From positions 49,372 through 113,371 of the forward strand of contig JBCDDF010000006.1 of assembly GCA_039180525.1 (NCBI GenBank): a DNA stretch of 64,000 nt, given 5' to 3'. Source of the DNA: Halovulum sp039180525. GTDB taxonomy: Bacteria > Pseudomonadota > Alphaproteobacteria > Rhodobacterales > Rhodobacteraceae. Below the pieces are notes generated by a model. That model ran no database searches. It was given only the letters and a program-made list of their open reading frames with translations, and was not told the origin of the DNA. Each line of letters starts with the position of its first letter. Position 1 is the stretch's first letter. Both the position numbers and the translations under genes were made by a program. Below, one piece after another: positions 45,651 to 54,368 of this stretch.

Positions 45651-45890
45651 TCAGAACTCCAACAGTCGGGCCCGGCCCCGCGCCGCCAAACGCCGGTTGA
45701 GCGGCATCGCCTCTGGCGCGCCCTGTTCCAGCGCGTAAACGAAAGCATGGGTCAGATAGAAACAGGCGGCGTCGATGTCCTGGCGCCGCTCGGCCTCGTC
45801 GCCGGCAAATGTGTAGAGCCGCGCCAGCGCGGCCCCGTCGCCGCGGTCATGCGCCTGCAGCAATGCTTGGTCGAGCGCGGCACGGTCCAT
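45651..45890 (-). CDS. 79-residue helical protein between Rieske oxygenase and demethylating dehydrogenase
   Basis: The ATG at 45890 follows the Rieske stop by two bases, so the genes are coupled. The product (MDRAALDQALLQAHDRGDGA...) is helical and TPR-like in character, with the pattern ALARLYTFAGDEAERRQDID and ACFYLTHAFVYALEQG. A plausible role is a small accessory subunit of the oxygenase. No family recognised. Longer ORF starts upstream only read through the end of the Rieske gene in another frame. Confidence 0.72.
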   Translation of the reverse strand: MDRAALDQALLQAHDRGDGAALARLYTFAGDEAERRQDIDAACFYLTHAFVYALEQGAPEAMPLNRRLAARGRARLLEF

Positions 45891-45892
45891 GC

Positions 45893-47047
45893 CTATCTCG
45901 CGCGTGCCGTTTGGATCCGCGTCGCCACCCAGTGGTGGAAATTGTGCGTCGGCCCGTCCATGACCGGCGAAAACCGCCCGCCGTCGAACAGTTCGCCATG
46001 CCGGCCCCGCTGCATGCCCTCGACCACGAAGACATCCTCTTCGAACACCGTCTTCCAAAGCGCGGCATTGGCGGCGCGCAAGGCGTCCTGCGTCGGGGTC
46101 TCCGCCGGGTCATCGGCGTAGTAGATCTCGATTCGCTCGACCGTATTCGCGCAATCCTTGGGCTCCAGCACGATGGCGAAACCGTGGTCGCGCTGCACGC
46201 CAAAAAGCACGTTGGGATAGACGGCGATGTATTCCGCGCCGCCATCCCATTTCGGCCCCAGACCGGCAAAATCCGGCAGCGTCGTGCCGTCGTCGCCGGT
46301 CAATTGCCTGTAGACCCGGGTGCCCTGGCCGGAATAGCGGCCGCGCTGCTCGATATTGTAATGATCCTCCAGCCGGGAATAGCTGTTCAGACCCGGATGC
46401 ACCCATGGCAGGTGATAGCTTTCGCAGTAATTCTCCACCGCCAGTTTCCAGTTGGTCGCAACCTCCAGCTTCAGGGACGCGCCGGTGCCGCCATGAAACA
46501 TCGGCTGGTCGAATTCCTTCCAGCGGTCCAACAGATCGCCATGTGCGTCCTCGAATGGCGGGGCAGCACCGTCGATGTTGACGAAGATCACATCGCGCCA
46601 GACGCGCGACCGGATCCGGATCAGGCCCAGCTTTGCAGTGTCGATGTCGGCATGGGTGTTCCGCCCCGGCCCGCCGACATGCGGTGTGACACGCAGGCTG
46701 CCATCGGGGGCGTAACACCAACTGTGATAGGGGCAGCGGATGACCCCGCGCAGGCGCTGAGGCTTGTCCACCAGGATCATGCCGCGGTGGCGGCAAGTGT
46801 TTTGGAACACGCCGATGCTGCCGTCGCGGTCGCGCACCATCAGGATTGGCATGCCCAGAAAGTCGACCGGCATCGCATCGCCCGGCTCGGGGATGTCCTT
46901 GCCAAAGCCGATACCAGACCAATTCGCGAACAGAACCGCGCGCTTTTCTTCGTCGAACACGGCCGGGTCGATATAATGCGCGTTCGGCAGGCCGTTTGCC
47001 GTGCCGACATCGGCCAGGACCGAGCATAGCGGGTCGTGTTTGTTCAT
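45893..47047 (-). CDS. Rieske non-haem iron oxygenase, betaine-demethylase type
   Basis: Start at ATG 47047 (MNKHDPLCSVLADVGTANGL) with GGGAG eight bases upstream. The 384-residue protein has the Rieske box CRHRG (C-X-H) and CPYHSW (C-X2-H), then the mononuclear iron site in NWKLAVENYCESYHLPWVHP with its two histidines. This is the alpha subunit type of glycine-betaine/proline-betaine/carnitine demethylases, which use O2 to hydroxylate an N-methyl group and release formaldehyde. The required reductase is not in the window. Directly followed by the 79-residue protein and the FAD/GcvT enzyme. Confidence 0.93.
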   Translation of the reverse strand: MNKHDPLCSVLADVGTANGLPNAHYIDPAVFDEEKRAVLFANWSGIGFGKDIPEPGDAMPVDFLGMPILMVRDRDGSIGVFQNTCRHRGMILVDKPQRLRGVIRCPYHSWCYAPDGSLRVTPHVGGPGRNTHADIDTAKLGLIRIRSRVWRDVIFVNIDGAAPPFEDAHGDLLDRWKEFDQPMFHGGTGASLKLEVATNWKLAVENYCESYHLPWVHPGLNSYSRLEDHYNIEQRGRYSGQGTRVYRQLTGDDGTTLPDFAGLGPKWDGGAEYIAVYPNVLFGVQRDHGFAIVLEPKDCANTVERIEIYYADDPAETPTQDALRAANAALWKTVFEEDVFVVEGMQRGRHGELFDGGRFSPVMDGPTHNFHHWVATRIQTARAR

Positions 47048-47151
47048 CGAACGCACTCCCAATCGTGCCGCAAAGGCTGCCCTATGCGCCCATTGGGCCG
47101 TATCCGTGTCTGCATTCAACGCCGGAAATCTTCATGTTCGAATGATCTGAG

Positions 47152-48057
47152 TTAAACCAATCCGCTTTGAACTTCCGCCAGGATCCAGTCCTTCAGCTTG
47201 CGGCCGTTCGGGGAAAGATCCGTGTCGTCCAGCCCGACCAGGTGAAACGCATTCGGCGCCGGCAGCGCATGTGGCGCAATCACCGCGAGTTCGCCCGCCT
47301 CCAGCAGCGGCCGGATCAGCCGCTGCCAGCCCAGCGCCACGCCGGCGCCCTTTCGGGCGATCTGCAAGGCCACCGAATAGCTGGTGACCCGCGCGCCGAC
47401 CGCGATCTCGCCGCCATGGCCCAACTGGCGAAACCAGTCGGCCCAGGTTGTCCAGTTCTGGCTTGGGCTTTCCAGATGGATCAGGCGCTGCTTGGCAAGC
47501 CGGCCCAGATCGCACCTGGCCAGGCCCTGCGCGACCTCCGGCGCTGCGACGGGCACCAGCCGATCCCGATAGATCGGCGTATGCGCCAAAGTCGTCGTGG
47601 CGTCGCGACCATAGCGGATTATGAAATCGAACGCGCTTACATCGGTAAATGGCCGATCCTGGGTTACATGGTTGATGCTGAGATCGGGGTAATCCTGCCA
47701 GAAGCGAATGATCGCGGGCGAAAGCCAAAGTGCCGCCACCGCCGTGGTCGAGCCCACCGACACGCTGCCCTGATCTTCGCGCCGTTTGATCCGCGAAACC
47801 TGGCGCGAGATTTGCCGGAAGCCGGTCGTCAGGGTTTGATACAGATCCTGGCCGCTATCGGTCAGTTCGACCCCGCGATGCCGGCGTTGGAACAGCGAGA
47901 CGCCAAGCTCGCGCTCAAGCGCCTTGATTTGATGGCTGACCGCGCCCGGCGTCACAGACAATTCCTGCGCGGCGTTCTTGAAGCTCAGATGCCGGGCCGC
48001 GGTCTCGAACGCCGAAAGCGTGGTGAGCGGGGGCAGGCCGTAATGGCGTCTGGACAT
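47152..48057 (-). CDS. LysR-family regulator (GcvA-like)
   Basis: The 301-residue protein begins MSRRHYGLPPLTTLSAFETA, with the helix-turn-helix LSFKNAAQELSVTPGAVSHQ, and a periplasmic-binding-like effector domain after residue 90. The opening and the ALERELGVSLFQRRHRGVELT block are like GcvA/AmpR-type LysR proteins. It lies between the Rieske gene, which it faces in the same direction, and a divergent BCCT gene, so it may control either. Confidence 0.9.
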   Translation of the reverse strand: MSRRHYGLPPLTTLSAFETAARHLSFKNAAQELSVTPGAVSHQIKALERELGVSLFQRRHRGVELTDSGQDLYQTLTTGFRQISRQVSRIKRREDQGSVSVGSTTAVAALWLSPAIIRFWQDYPDLSINHVTQDRPFTDVSAFDFIIRYGRDATTTLAHTPIYRDRLVPVAAPEVAQGLARCDLGRLAKQRLIHLESPSQNWTTWADWFRQLGHGGEIAVGARVTSYSVALQIARKGAGVALGWQRLIRPLLEAGELAVIAPHALPAPNAFHLVGLDDTDLSPNGRKLKDWILAEVQSGLV

Positions 48058-48299
48058 GGCGGCGTGACGGGCTCACGTGGCTACGGGTGATTTCAGTTCA
48101 TCCGAGTATGCATCCGTTTCCCAAAGAACGCCACGCTTGCGCACACCATTGTGGGAACGGCCGACGGATGTGCCGCGCCGACCGGCCCTGCCGCCTCCGG
48201 TCGCCGCACAAGGGAAAACATTTGGTTCGGCACCCCTTCCCGGTTATCGTCGCGGGCAATCCCGAAAGAACGAAGATAAATGACAAAGGGGGGGGATAG

Positions 48300-50126
48300 A
48301 TGTCAGTTAAACCACCGTTCACGGATTTGGAGATCAAGCAGTCTCCGAAAGGATTTTACGAAGGTCATTCGATGGAAATCGCGCTGCTCAGCAAGGCCGT
48401 CATGGTCGGGCTGGTGCTTTGGGCGCTGATTTGGCCGGCCAATGCCAATGGCGTGCTCGGCAGTCTGAATTCACGGCTTTTGGAGAGCTTCAACGCCTTC
48501 TACATCATCATCGTCGGCAGCTTTATTTTCTTTCTGGTGGTGCTGGCGGCTCTGCCACAGACCGGCAAACTGAAACTTGGGCCGGAGGGCGAAAAGCCTG
48601 AATTTTCGGACTTTTCCTGGTTTTCGATGATGTTCGGCGCCGGGCTTGGCGTCGGGCTGATGGTCTTTGCCACTGCCGAACCGCTGGGGCTGTGGGGATC
48701 CAACCCTGTCGTGCTGTCGGGTGCGGTCGAGGGCAATAGCGAGGCGGCATTGCAATCCGCCTATCGCTACACCTATCTGCATTACGGCTTTCACGCCTGG
48801 GCGATCTATGTGGTGACCGGCTTGTCGCTGGCCTATTACGCCTATACCCGCGATATGCCGCTGACGATCCGTTCCGCGCTGACGCCACTGTTCGGGCGCT
48901 TTCTGAACGGCTTTCTCGGCCATGTCGTCGATGTCCTGGGTGTGGTCGCCACGATCCTGGGCGTGTCGGTCACGATCGGCTATGGCGTGTCCCAGTTCAT
49001 CGACGGGCTTTACGCGATCACCGGCATCGGCTGGATCATGAACCTGGGCGGCGATGCGCCGGCCCCCAGCACCGTCGGCCTGCTGGCGGGGCTGTTCGTG
49101 ATCATGGGGCTGTCGATCATTTCGGCGGTATCCGGTGTTGGGCGGGGGGTGAAATACCTGTCGAACCTCAACCTGGTTCTGTCGATGATCCTGCTGTTGG
49201 TCTTCATCGTCTTTGGGTCGTTCCTGTTCGCGATGAGCACCTATGTCACCGCGTTTCTGGATTACATCCTGAACTTCTTCACGCTCAGCTTTGCGGCCTA
49301 TGGACCGCAATCGGCGGATGGCTTCGCCGCCGGGCTGCCGGCAGAGGCGGCGCCGCTGGCCGATGCGCTGCGCGGGGGCGCGACCAACCCCTGGGGGTCG
49401 TTCGATGGGTTCAAATCGGGGCTCGAAGGCGATGCCGCCGCCCTGTCCGACGAGGCGCTGGCCGCGGCCTATGCCGCTGGCGAACAGGGCCGGCAGTTTG
49501 GCTGGCAGTCGGGGTGGACCACGTTCTACTGGGCCTGGTGGATCGCATTCTCTCCGTTTGTCGGGCTATTCCTGGCGCGCATCTCAAAGGGTCGGACGAT
49601 CCGCGAGTTCATCATCGGCTGCGTCTTCGCGCCCTCGCTGGTCTGTTTCGCCTGGATGACGATCCTGGGCGGCACCGCGATCGATCTGGAGCTGAACGGC
49701 GGGGCCGAGGGCGCGATCGTCGGCGCCTCCAACACCGCGAAGCTGTTCGTCACCTTGGGTCAAATGCTCAGCGGCGTGTTGCTGTCGGCGATCACCATCA
49801 TGTGCGTGGTGCTGATCCTGACCTTTTTGGTCACGTCCGCCGATTCGGGCATTCTGGTGATGAACACGATCATGTCCGGTGGCGATCAGGAGGTCGGCAA
49901 CAAGCACAAGATCGTCTGGGGGGTGATCCTGACCGCGGTGATCGGGGCGCTGATCCTGGCCGCGGGCGAGAACAACCCGCTGGATGCATTGCGCAACGCA
50001 ATGATCATCGGGGCGCTGCCGTTCACGATCGTGATGGGCCTGATGTGCGTGTCGCTGGCCAAGGCGCTTTACCGCGACGGGTTGCGTGCCAAATCCGGCG
50101 CGGCGGTGGCGCCGGCGGCCGAGTGA
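48300..50126 (+). CDS. BCCT-family transporter (betaine/choline/carnitine type)
   Basis: The 608-residue membrane protein carries the BCCT signature block GWTTFYWAWWIAFSPFVGLF near residue 404 with the tryptophan-rich substrate box, and RISKGRTIREFI just after it. The ligand site in these carriers is built to bind quaternary ammonium groups by cation-pi contacts. It has GGGGGGG plus ATAG before the ATG. Being divergent from the LysR gene and next to the Rieske demethylase, it probably supplies that pathway with substrate. The region around residues 340-395 is an unusual acidic/alanine-rich insertion. Confidence 0.95.
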   Translation: MSVKPPFTDLEIKQSPKGFYEGHSMEIALLSKAVMVGLVLWALIWPANANGVLGSLNSRLLESFNAFYIIIVGSFIFFLVVLAALPQTGKLKLGPEGEKPEFSDFSWFSMMFGAGLGVGLMVFATAEPLGLWGSNPVVLSGAVEGNSEAALQSAYRYTYLHYGFHAWAIYVVTGLSLAYYAYTRDMPLTIRSALTPLFGRFLNGFLGHVVDVLGVVATILGVSVTIGYGVSQFIDGLYAITGIGWIMNLGGDAPAPSTVGLLAGLFVIMGLSIISAVSGVGRGVKYLSNLNLVLSMILLLVFIVFGSFLFAMSTYVTAFLDYILNFFTLSFAAYGPQSADGFAAGLPAEAAPLADALRGGATNPWGSFDGFKSGLEGDAAALSDEALAAAYAAGEQGRQFGWQSGWTTFYWAWWIAFSPFVGLFLARISKGRTIREFIIGCVFAPSLVCFAWMTILGGTAIDLELNGGAEGAIVGASNTAKLFVTLGQMLSGVLLSAITIMCVVLILTFLVTSADSGILVMNTIMSGGDQEVGNKHKIVWGVILTAVIGALILAAGENNPLDALRNAMIIGALPFTIVMGLMCVSLAKALYRDGLRAKSGAAVAPAAE

Positions 50127-50170
50127 GCCCCGCGCCCAGTCACTAGATGCGGCGGCGCGCGGTGTCGGCG

Positions 50171-50196
50171 CGCCGCCCCACGCCTGCGGGGCGGCG
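50171..50196. terminator. Hairpin CGCCGCCCC/GGGGCGGCG after the BCCT gene
   Basis: Nine-base perfect arms (50171-50179, 50188-50196) enclose eight bases between the BCCT stop and the convergent nudC end. No T-tract follows. About 12 bases on comes GGGGATAGTCTTGGACCAAG, similar to a sequence after frmA. Confidence 0.5.
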
Positions 50197-50238
50197 TTCG
50201 CCTCCCTCGGGGATAGTCTTGGACCAAGGAAGCGGGGC

Positions 50239-51231
50239 TTAGCGGGCCAGGGGCGCGGGGCCGAGTCTGTCGGCCAGCCAGTGTTCGATCAGGAACTGCG
50301 CTATGGCGCCCCGGCGCGCCGGGCGCAGGCGCGGGTTCGGGCTGGTGCGTTCGGCGATCAATTGGGCGCGGGTCAGCCAGACCGCGTCTTCCAGTTCTAC
50401 CGGGTCCAGCGTGATCGCATCGGTTTCCGCCACACCCCAGCAGCCGATCATCAGCGAGGCCGGGAAGGGCCAGGGCTGGCTGGACAGATATCGGACCGAG
50501 CCAACGGCGATGCCCGCTTCCTCGGCGACCTCACGGCGCACGGCGGCCTCGACGCTTTCGCCCGGTTCCATGAAGCCCGCAAGCAGCGAATACATCCCCT
50601 CTGGCCAGCCGGGGGAGCGGCCGAGCAGCAGCCTGTCGCCATGCGTGATCAGCATGATCACTACCGGGTCCGTGCGGGGAAAGTGATGCGCGCCGCAGGC
50701 CGGGCAGGTGCGCCGCCAGCCGGCCATGCTCACGTTGGACGGCGCGCCGCAGCGGGCGCAGAACCGGTGCGTGTCGTGCCAGCCGAAGATCCCCTTCGCC
50801 GCCGCGGCATTCCCTGCATCGGCTGGGTTCAGCCGGCTCATCGTGGCGCGCAGATCCAGAAACGCCTGCGCCTCGGTCATCGCCGGATGACGGTTCGTAC
50901 TGGTGTCGACGAAGCTCCCCATCGCCTGCGTATCGGCGGCCGGGTCGTCCCAGGCGGAGATGTCATAGGCAAAGCGCGGCGCGGCATCGTCGAGGCCCAG
51001 AAAGATCGGCGGTTCGGCGGCCTCTGCCAGCAGCGGCGCGGTCAACGGCAGCCAGGCCAGGCGCGGCGCCTCCGACCCTTCGAACAGCGCCTTGCCGCGC
51101 CAGAAAACCGCGGCGCGGGCGGCAGGCGCGGCCGCCAGATCATCGGCCCGGTCGCGCAGATGCGCAGCGCGGTCGATCGTGGCGCCCGCAAACAGCACGG
51201 CTTCGGGATCGTAGAGCGGGAAGGCGGTCAT
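50239..51231 (-). CDS. nudC: NAD(+) diphosphatase
   Basis: The enzyme hydrolyses NAD(H) to NMN and AMP, and in some bacteria removes NAD caps from RNA. It has the zinc ribbon CARCG / CPACG near residues 162 and 183, the Nudix box GFMEPGESVEAAVRREVAEE and the NudC-specific SQPWPFPASLM. I prefer the ATG at 51231 (MTAFPLYDPEAVLF); an ATG at 51270 would add 13 proline-rich residues and neither has a good ribosome-binding site. Confidence 0.93.
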   Translation of the reverse strand: MTAFPLYDPEAVLFAGATIDRAAHLRDRADDLAAAPAARAAVFWRGKALFEGSEAPRLAWLPLTAPLLAEAAEPPIFLGLDDAAPRFAYDISAWDDPAADTQAMGSFVDTSTNRHPAMTEAQAFLDLRATMSRLNPADAGNAAAAKGIFGWHDTHRFCARCGAPSNVSMAGWRRTCPACGAHHFPRTDPVVIMLITHGDRLLLGRSPGWPEGMYSLLAGFMEPGESVEAAVRREVAEEAGIAVGSVRYLSSQPWPFPASLMIGCWGVAETDAITLDPVELEDAVWLTRAQLIAERTSPNPRLRPARRGAIAQFLIEHWLADRLGPAPLAR

Positions 51232-51338
51232 GGGTGGAGGGGGTCTTTCGGCGGCTTGCCCGTCCGGCATAGGCGATTGCGGGCGCGGTGAAAAGGCGGC
51301 GACCCTTGCGCCCGCTCGGGCCGCGGCTTATTTTGGGC

Positions 51339-51438
51339 GGTGAGAGGTTGGCGCGGGCGAGCGCCTCGCCAACCCGGTCAGGTCCGGAAGGAAGCAGCCG
51401 TAACGAGCCCCGTTCGGGTCGCTGTCCAACCTCTCACC
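51339..51438 (+). ncRNA. ffs: Small bacterial SRP RNA (4.5S RNA)
   Basis: GGTGAGAGGTTGG at 51339-51351 pairs perfectly with CCAACCTCTCACC at 51426-51438 to close the hairpin. The apical domain holds the Ffh-binding core GGTCAGGTCCGGAAGGAAGC, with the GGAA tetraloop and the conserved asymmetric bulge, followed by AGCCGTAACGAG. It is about 100 nucleotides. It lies 53 bases before dnaX, the classic position. Confidence 0.97.
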
Positions 51439-51491
51439 ACGCAGGCGACGCCCCCTTTCCGCCGGTCCCCGAATCCTGATAGCACCGCGAT

Positions 51492-53246
51492 ATGGATGCT
51501 GCCGATCCTCCCGCCTATCAGGTTCTCGCCCGTAAGTACCGGCCCGCGAGTTTTGCCGATCTGATCGGGCAGGACGCCATGGTGCGCACGCTGAAGAACG
51601 CTTTCGCCGCCGATCGCATCGCCCATGCCTTCGTGCTGACCGGCGTGCGCGGGGTGGGAAAGACCACCACGGCACGGATCATTGCCAAGGGTCTGAACTG
51701 CACCGGGCCGGATGGCACGGGCGGGCCGACGACCGACCCTTGCGGCCAGTGCGACGCCTGCACCGGCATTGCCGAGGGGCGGCATGTGGACGTGCTGGAG
51801 ATGGACGCCGCCAGCCGCACCGGCGTGGGCGATATCCGCGAGATCATAGACAGCGTGCACTACCGGGCCGCCAGCGCGCGCTACAAGGTCTATATCATCG
51901 ATGAGGTGCATATGCTCAGCACCTCGGCTTTCAATGCGCTGCTCAAGACGCTGGAAGAGCCGCCCGAGCACGTCAAATTCATCTTTGCCACGACCGAGAT
52001 CCGCAAGGTGCCGGTGACCGTGCTGAGCCGGTGCCAGCGGTTCGATCTGCGCCGGATCGAGCCGGAGCAGATGATCGCGCATCTGCTAGGGATCGCCCAG
52101 GCCGAGGGGGCGGAGATCGCCGAGGATGCGCTGGCGCTGATCACCCGCGCCGCCGAAGGGTCCGTGCGCGATGCGCTGAGCCTGCTCGACCAGGCCATCG
52201 CCCATGGCCATGGCGCGATAGCGCCGGACCAGGTGCGTGCGATGCTGGGGCTGGCCGATCGCGGCCGGGTGCTGGATCTGTTCGATATGGTGATGGCCGG
52301 CGATGCCGCCGGCGCGCTGGCGGAATTGTCGGCGCAATATGCCGATGGCGCCGACCCGCTGGCGGTGCTGCGCGATCTGGCAGAGGTCACGCATTGGGTG
52401 TCGGTGGTCAAGATCACGCCCGAGGTCGGCGACGACCCCACGGTGAGCCCGGCGGAGCGCGACCGCGGGCGCGAGATGGCCCAGGCCCTGCCGATGCGCG
52501 CGCTGACGCGGCTGTGGCAGATGCTGCTGAAGGCGTTGGAGGAGGTCGCGGCCGCGCCAAGCCCGATCATGGCGGCCGAGATGGCGGTGATCCGCATGAC
52601 GCATGTCGCCGATCTGCCCACGCCGGGCGATCTGGTGCGCAAGCTGCAGGATGCGCCGGCGCCCCCCGCTGGCACCGCCGCACCGGTCGCGGTGCCCGCC
52701 GCCGGCGGCCCGACCGCGCGGCGCAGCATGGCGCGCGTGGCGCAGGGCCGTAGTGCGCCTGCGCCGGCGGCGGCGGCGTCCGCGCCCGCGCAGGACCCGC
52801 TGGCGCGTTATGCGCGTTTTGACGACGCTGTGGCGCTGATCCGCGCCAATCGCGATATCCAATTGCTGGTCGAGGTCGAGGATCATCTGCGCCTGGTCAA
52901 ATACACCCCCGGCCGGATCGAGTTTCAGCCGACCGAGGCGGCACCGGCGAACCTGGCTGCGCGGCTGGCGGCGCGGCTGACCGACTGGACCGGGGTGCGC
53001 TGGGGTGTCTCGGTGGTCGCCGACGGCGGCGGCCCGACGATTGCGGAGGTCCGCGCGGCCCAGCGCGACGATCTGCTGGGCCAGGCGATGCGTCACCCGT
53101 TGGTCGAGGCGGTGATTGCGGCCTTTCCCGGCATTACCGACAAACATATGCAGGTGCACGAACCGATGCCGGCGGAAGATCCGCCACCGGCGCCGGAAGA
53201 GTTGGACGACGATTGGGATCCGCTGGATCCCTTCGACGAGGATTGA
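51492..53246 (+). CDS. dnaX: DNA polymerase III subunit gamma/tau
   Basis: The 584-residue clamp-loader subunit has Walker A GVRGVGKTTTARIIAKG at about residue 50, the zinc cysteines in CGQCDACTG, Walker B IIDEVHMLS and sensor/arginine-finger SRCQRFDLRRIE. An alanine/proline-rich linker at about 390-440 leads to the tau-type C-terminus that contacts the polymerase. No obvious slippery poly-A frameshift site was noticed. It is followed by ybaB and recR, a standard cluster. Confidence 0.96.
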   Translation: MDAADPPAYQVLARKYRPASFADLIGQDAMVRTLKNAFAADRIAHAFVLTGVRGVGKTTTARIIAKGLNCTGPDGTGGPTTDPCGQCDACTGIAEGRHVDVLEMDAASRTGVGDIREIIDSVHYRAASARYKVYIIDEVHMLSTSAFNALLKTLEEPPEHVKFIFATTEIRKVPVTVLSRCQRFDLRRIEPEQMIAHLLGIAQAEGAEIAEDALALITRAAEGSVRDALSLLDQAIAHGHGAIAPDQVRAMLGLADRGRVLDLFDMVMAGDAAGALAELSAQYADGADPLAVLRDLAEVTHWVSVVKITPEVGDDPTVSPAERDRGREMAQALPMRALTRLWQMLLKALEEVAAAPSPIMAAEMAVIRMTHVADLPTPGDLVRKLQDAPAPPAGTAAPVAVPAAGGPTARRSMARVAQGRSAPAPAAAASAPAQDPLARYARFDDAVALIRANRDIQLLVEVEDHLRLVKYTPGRIEFQPTEAAPANLAARLAARLTDWTGVRWGVSVVADGGGPTIAEVRAAQRDDLLGQAMRHPLVEAVIAAFPGITDKHMQVHEPMPAEDPPPAPEELDDDWDPLDPFDED

Positions 53247-53270
53247 TCCAGAAGCGATGGAGCGAATGCG

Positions 53271-53615
53271 ATGCTGAAAGGGTTGGGTGGCCTGGGCGAC
53301 ATGGCCAAGATCATGAAGCAAGCCCAGGAGATGCAGGCGAAAATGTCCGAGGCGCAGGACGCGCTGGACACGATCACCGTGCAGGGAGAGGCCGGTGCCG
53401 GGCTGGTGACCGCAACCGCGACGGCCAAGGGCGAGTTGACCGGGCTGAGCATCGATCCGTCGATCTTTTCGCCCGACGACAAGGAAGTGGCGGAGGATCT
53501 GATCCTGGCCGCGATCAAGGACGCCCAGGCCCGCGCCAGCGCCCGCGCGCAGGAGGAAATGGCCAAGATCACCGAAGACATGGGCCTGCCGCCGGGGATG
53601 AAGCTGCCCTTCTGA
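53271..53615 (+). CDS. ybaB: YbaB/EbfC family nucleoid-associated protein
   Basis: The 114-residue protein has the short N-terminal helix region with MAKIMKQAQEMQAKMSEAQD, the strand LSIDPSIF and the C-terminal helix DAQARASARAQEEMAKITED, as in YbaB/EbfC. These dimers bind DNA as tweezers. The start lies 24 bases after dnaX and recR follows, as in many bacteria. Confidence 0.93.
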   Translation: MLKGLGGLGDMAKIMKQAQEMQAKMSEAQDALDTITVQGEAGAGLVTATATAKGELTGLSIDPSIFSPDDKEVAEDLILAAIKDAQARASARAQEEMAKITEDMGLPPGMKLPF

Positions 53616-53690
53616 CGAAGGCCGGCCCAATGCGCCACGTGCCCCGGCCCCCGCGCCGGGGCCTCCTGGCTCGACCCGAAGCGCAGAGGT

Positions 53691-53711
53691 CCCGGATCGC
53701 GCCCGGGACGC
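53691..53711. repeat. Palindrome GTCCCGG-N7-CCGGGAC, second copy
   Basis: Shares the flanking AGAG and the following GCG with the palindrome after the 54-residue ORF at 6489-6509. It sits in the 153-base ybaB-recR gap together with another GC hairpin (GCCCCGGC / GCCGGGGC, around 53643-53664). It is a candidate dispersed repeat or RNA-processing hairpin. Confidence 0.5.
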
Positions 53712-53768
53712 GTCGCGCCGCCCGGTCCCGCCCTTGACGCCGTCGCCCGCGCCGTCGAAACAAGCGCG

Positions 53769-54368
53769 ATGGGTGAGGGCGGCAAGGATATCGAGGCGCT
53801 GATCGAGCTGATGGCCAAGCTGCCGGGGCTGGGCCCGCGCTCGGCCAGGCGTGCGGTGCTGGCGTTGATCAAGAAACGAGATCTGATGCTGGTGCCGCTG
53901 GCGCGGTCGCTGGACACCGTCGCGCGCAACGCGCGCACTTGCGACACCTGCGGCAATATCGGCACCGAGCCCACCTGTGCGATCTGTCGCGACCCCAAAC
54001 GCGATGCGCGCGTGCTGTGCGTGGTCGAAGAGGTCTCGGATCTGTGGGCCATCGAACGCGGGCGCAGCTTCAAGGGTCGCTATTTCGTGCTGGGCGGGGT
54101 GCTGTCGGCGCTCGACGGGATCGGGCCCGAAGATCTGCGCATCCCGGATCTGGTCGCGCGGGTCGAGGGCGGGGAGGTCGAAGAGGTCATCCTGGCGCTC
54201 AACGCCACCGTCGATGGCCAGACCACCGCGCATTACATCCTCGACAGGTTGGAGCCGCTGGCGGCGCGGGTCACTTCGCTGGCCCAGGGCGTGCCGATCG
54301 GCGGCGAGTTGGATTACCTCGACGACGGCACGATCGCCGCGGCGCTCAGGGCGCGGAAGGCGCTTTGA
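53769..54368 (+). CDS. recR: Recombination mediator protein RecR
   Basis: The 199-residue protein has a helix-hairpin-helix (LAKLPGLGPRSARRAVL), the zinc finger CDTCGN / CAIC near residues 60-75, a Toprim domain with VVEEVSDLWAIER, and the C-terminal Walker-B-like THYIL-equivalent. It works with RecO and RecF in gap repair. Its 3' end overlaps the convergent DMT gene by 23 bases. Confidence 0.96.
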   Translation: MGEGGKDIEALIELMAKLPGLGPRSARRAVLALIKKRDLMLVPLARSLDTVARNARTCDTCGNIGTEPTCAICRDPKRDARVLCVVEEVSDLWAIERGRSFKGRYFVLGGVLSALDGIGPEDLRIPDLVARVEGGEVEEVILALNATVDGQTTAHYILDRLEPLAARVTSLAQGVPIGGELDYLDDGTIAAALRARKAL

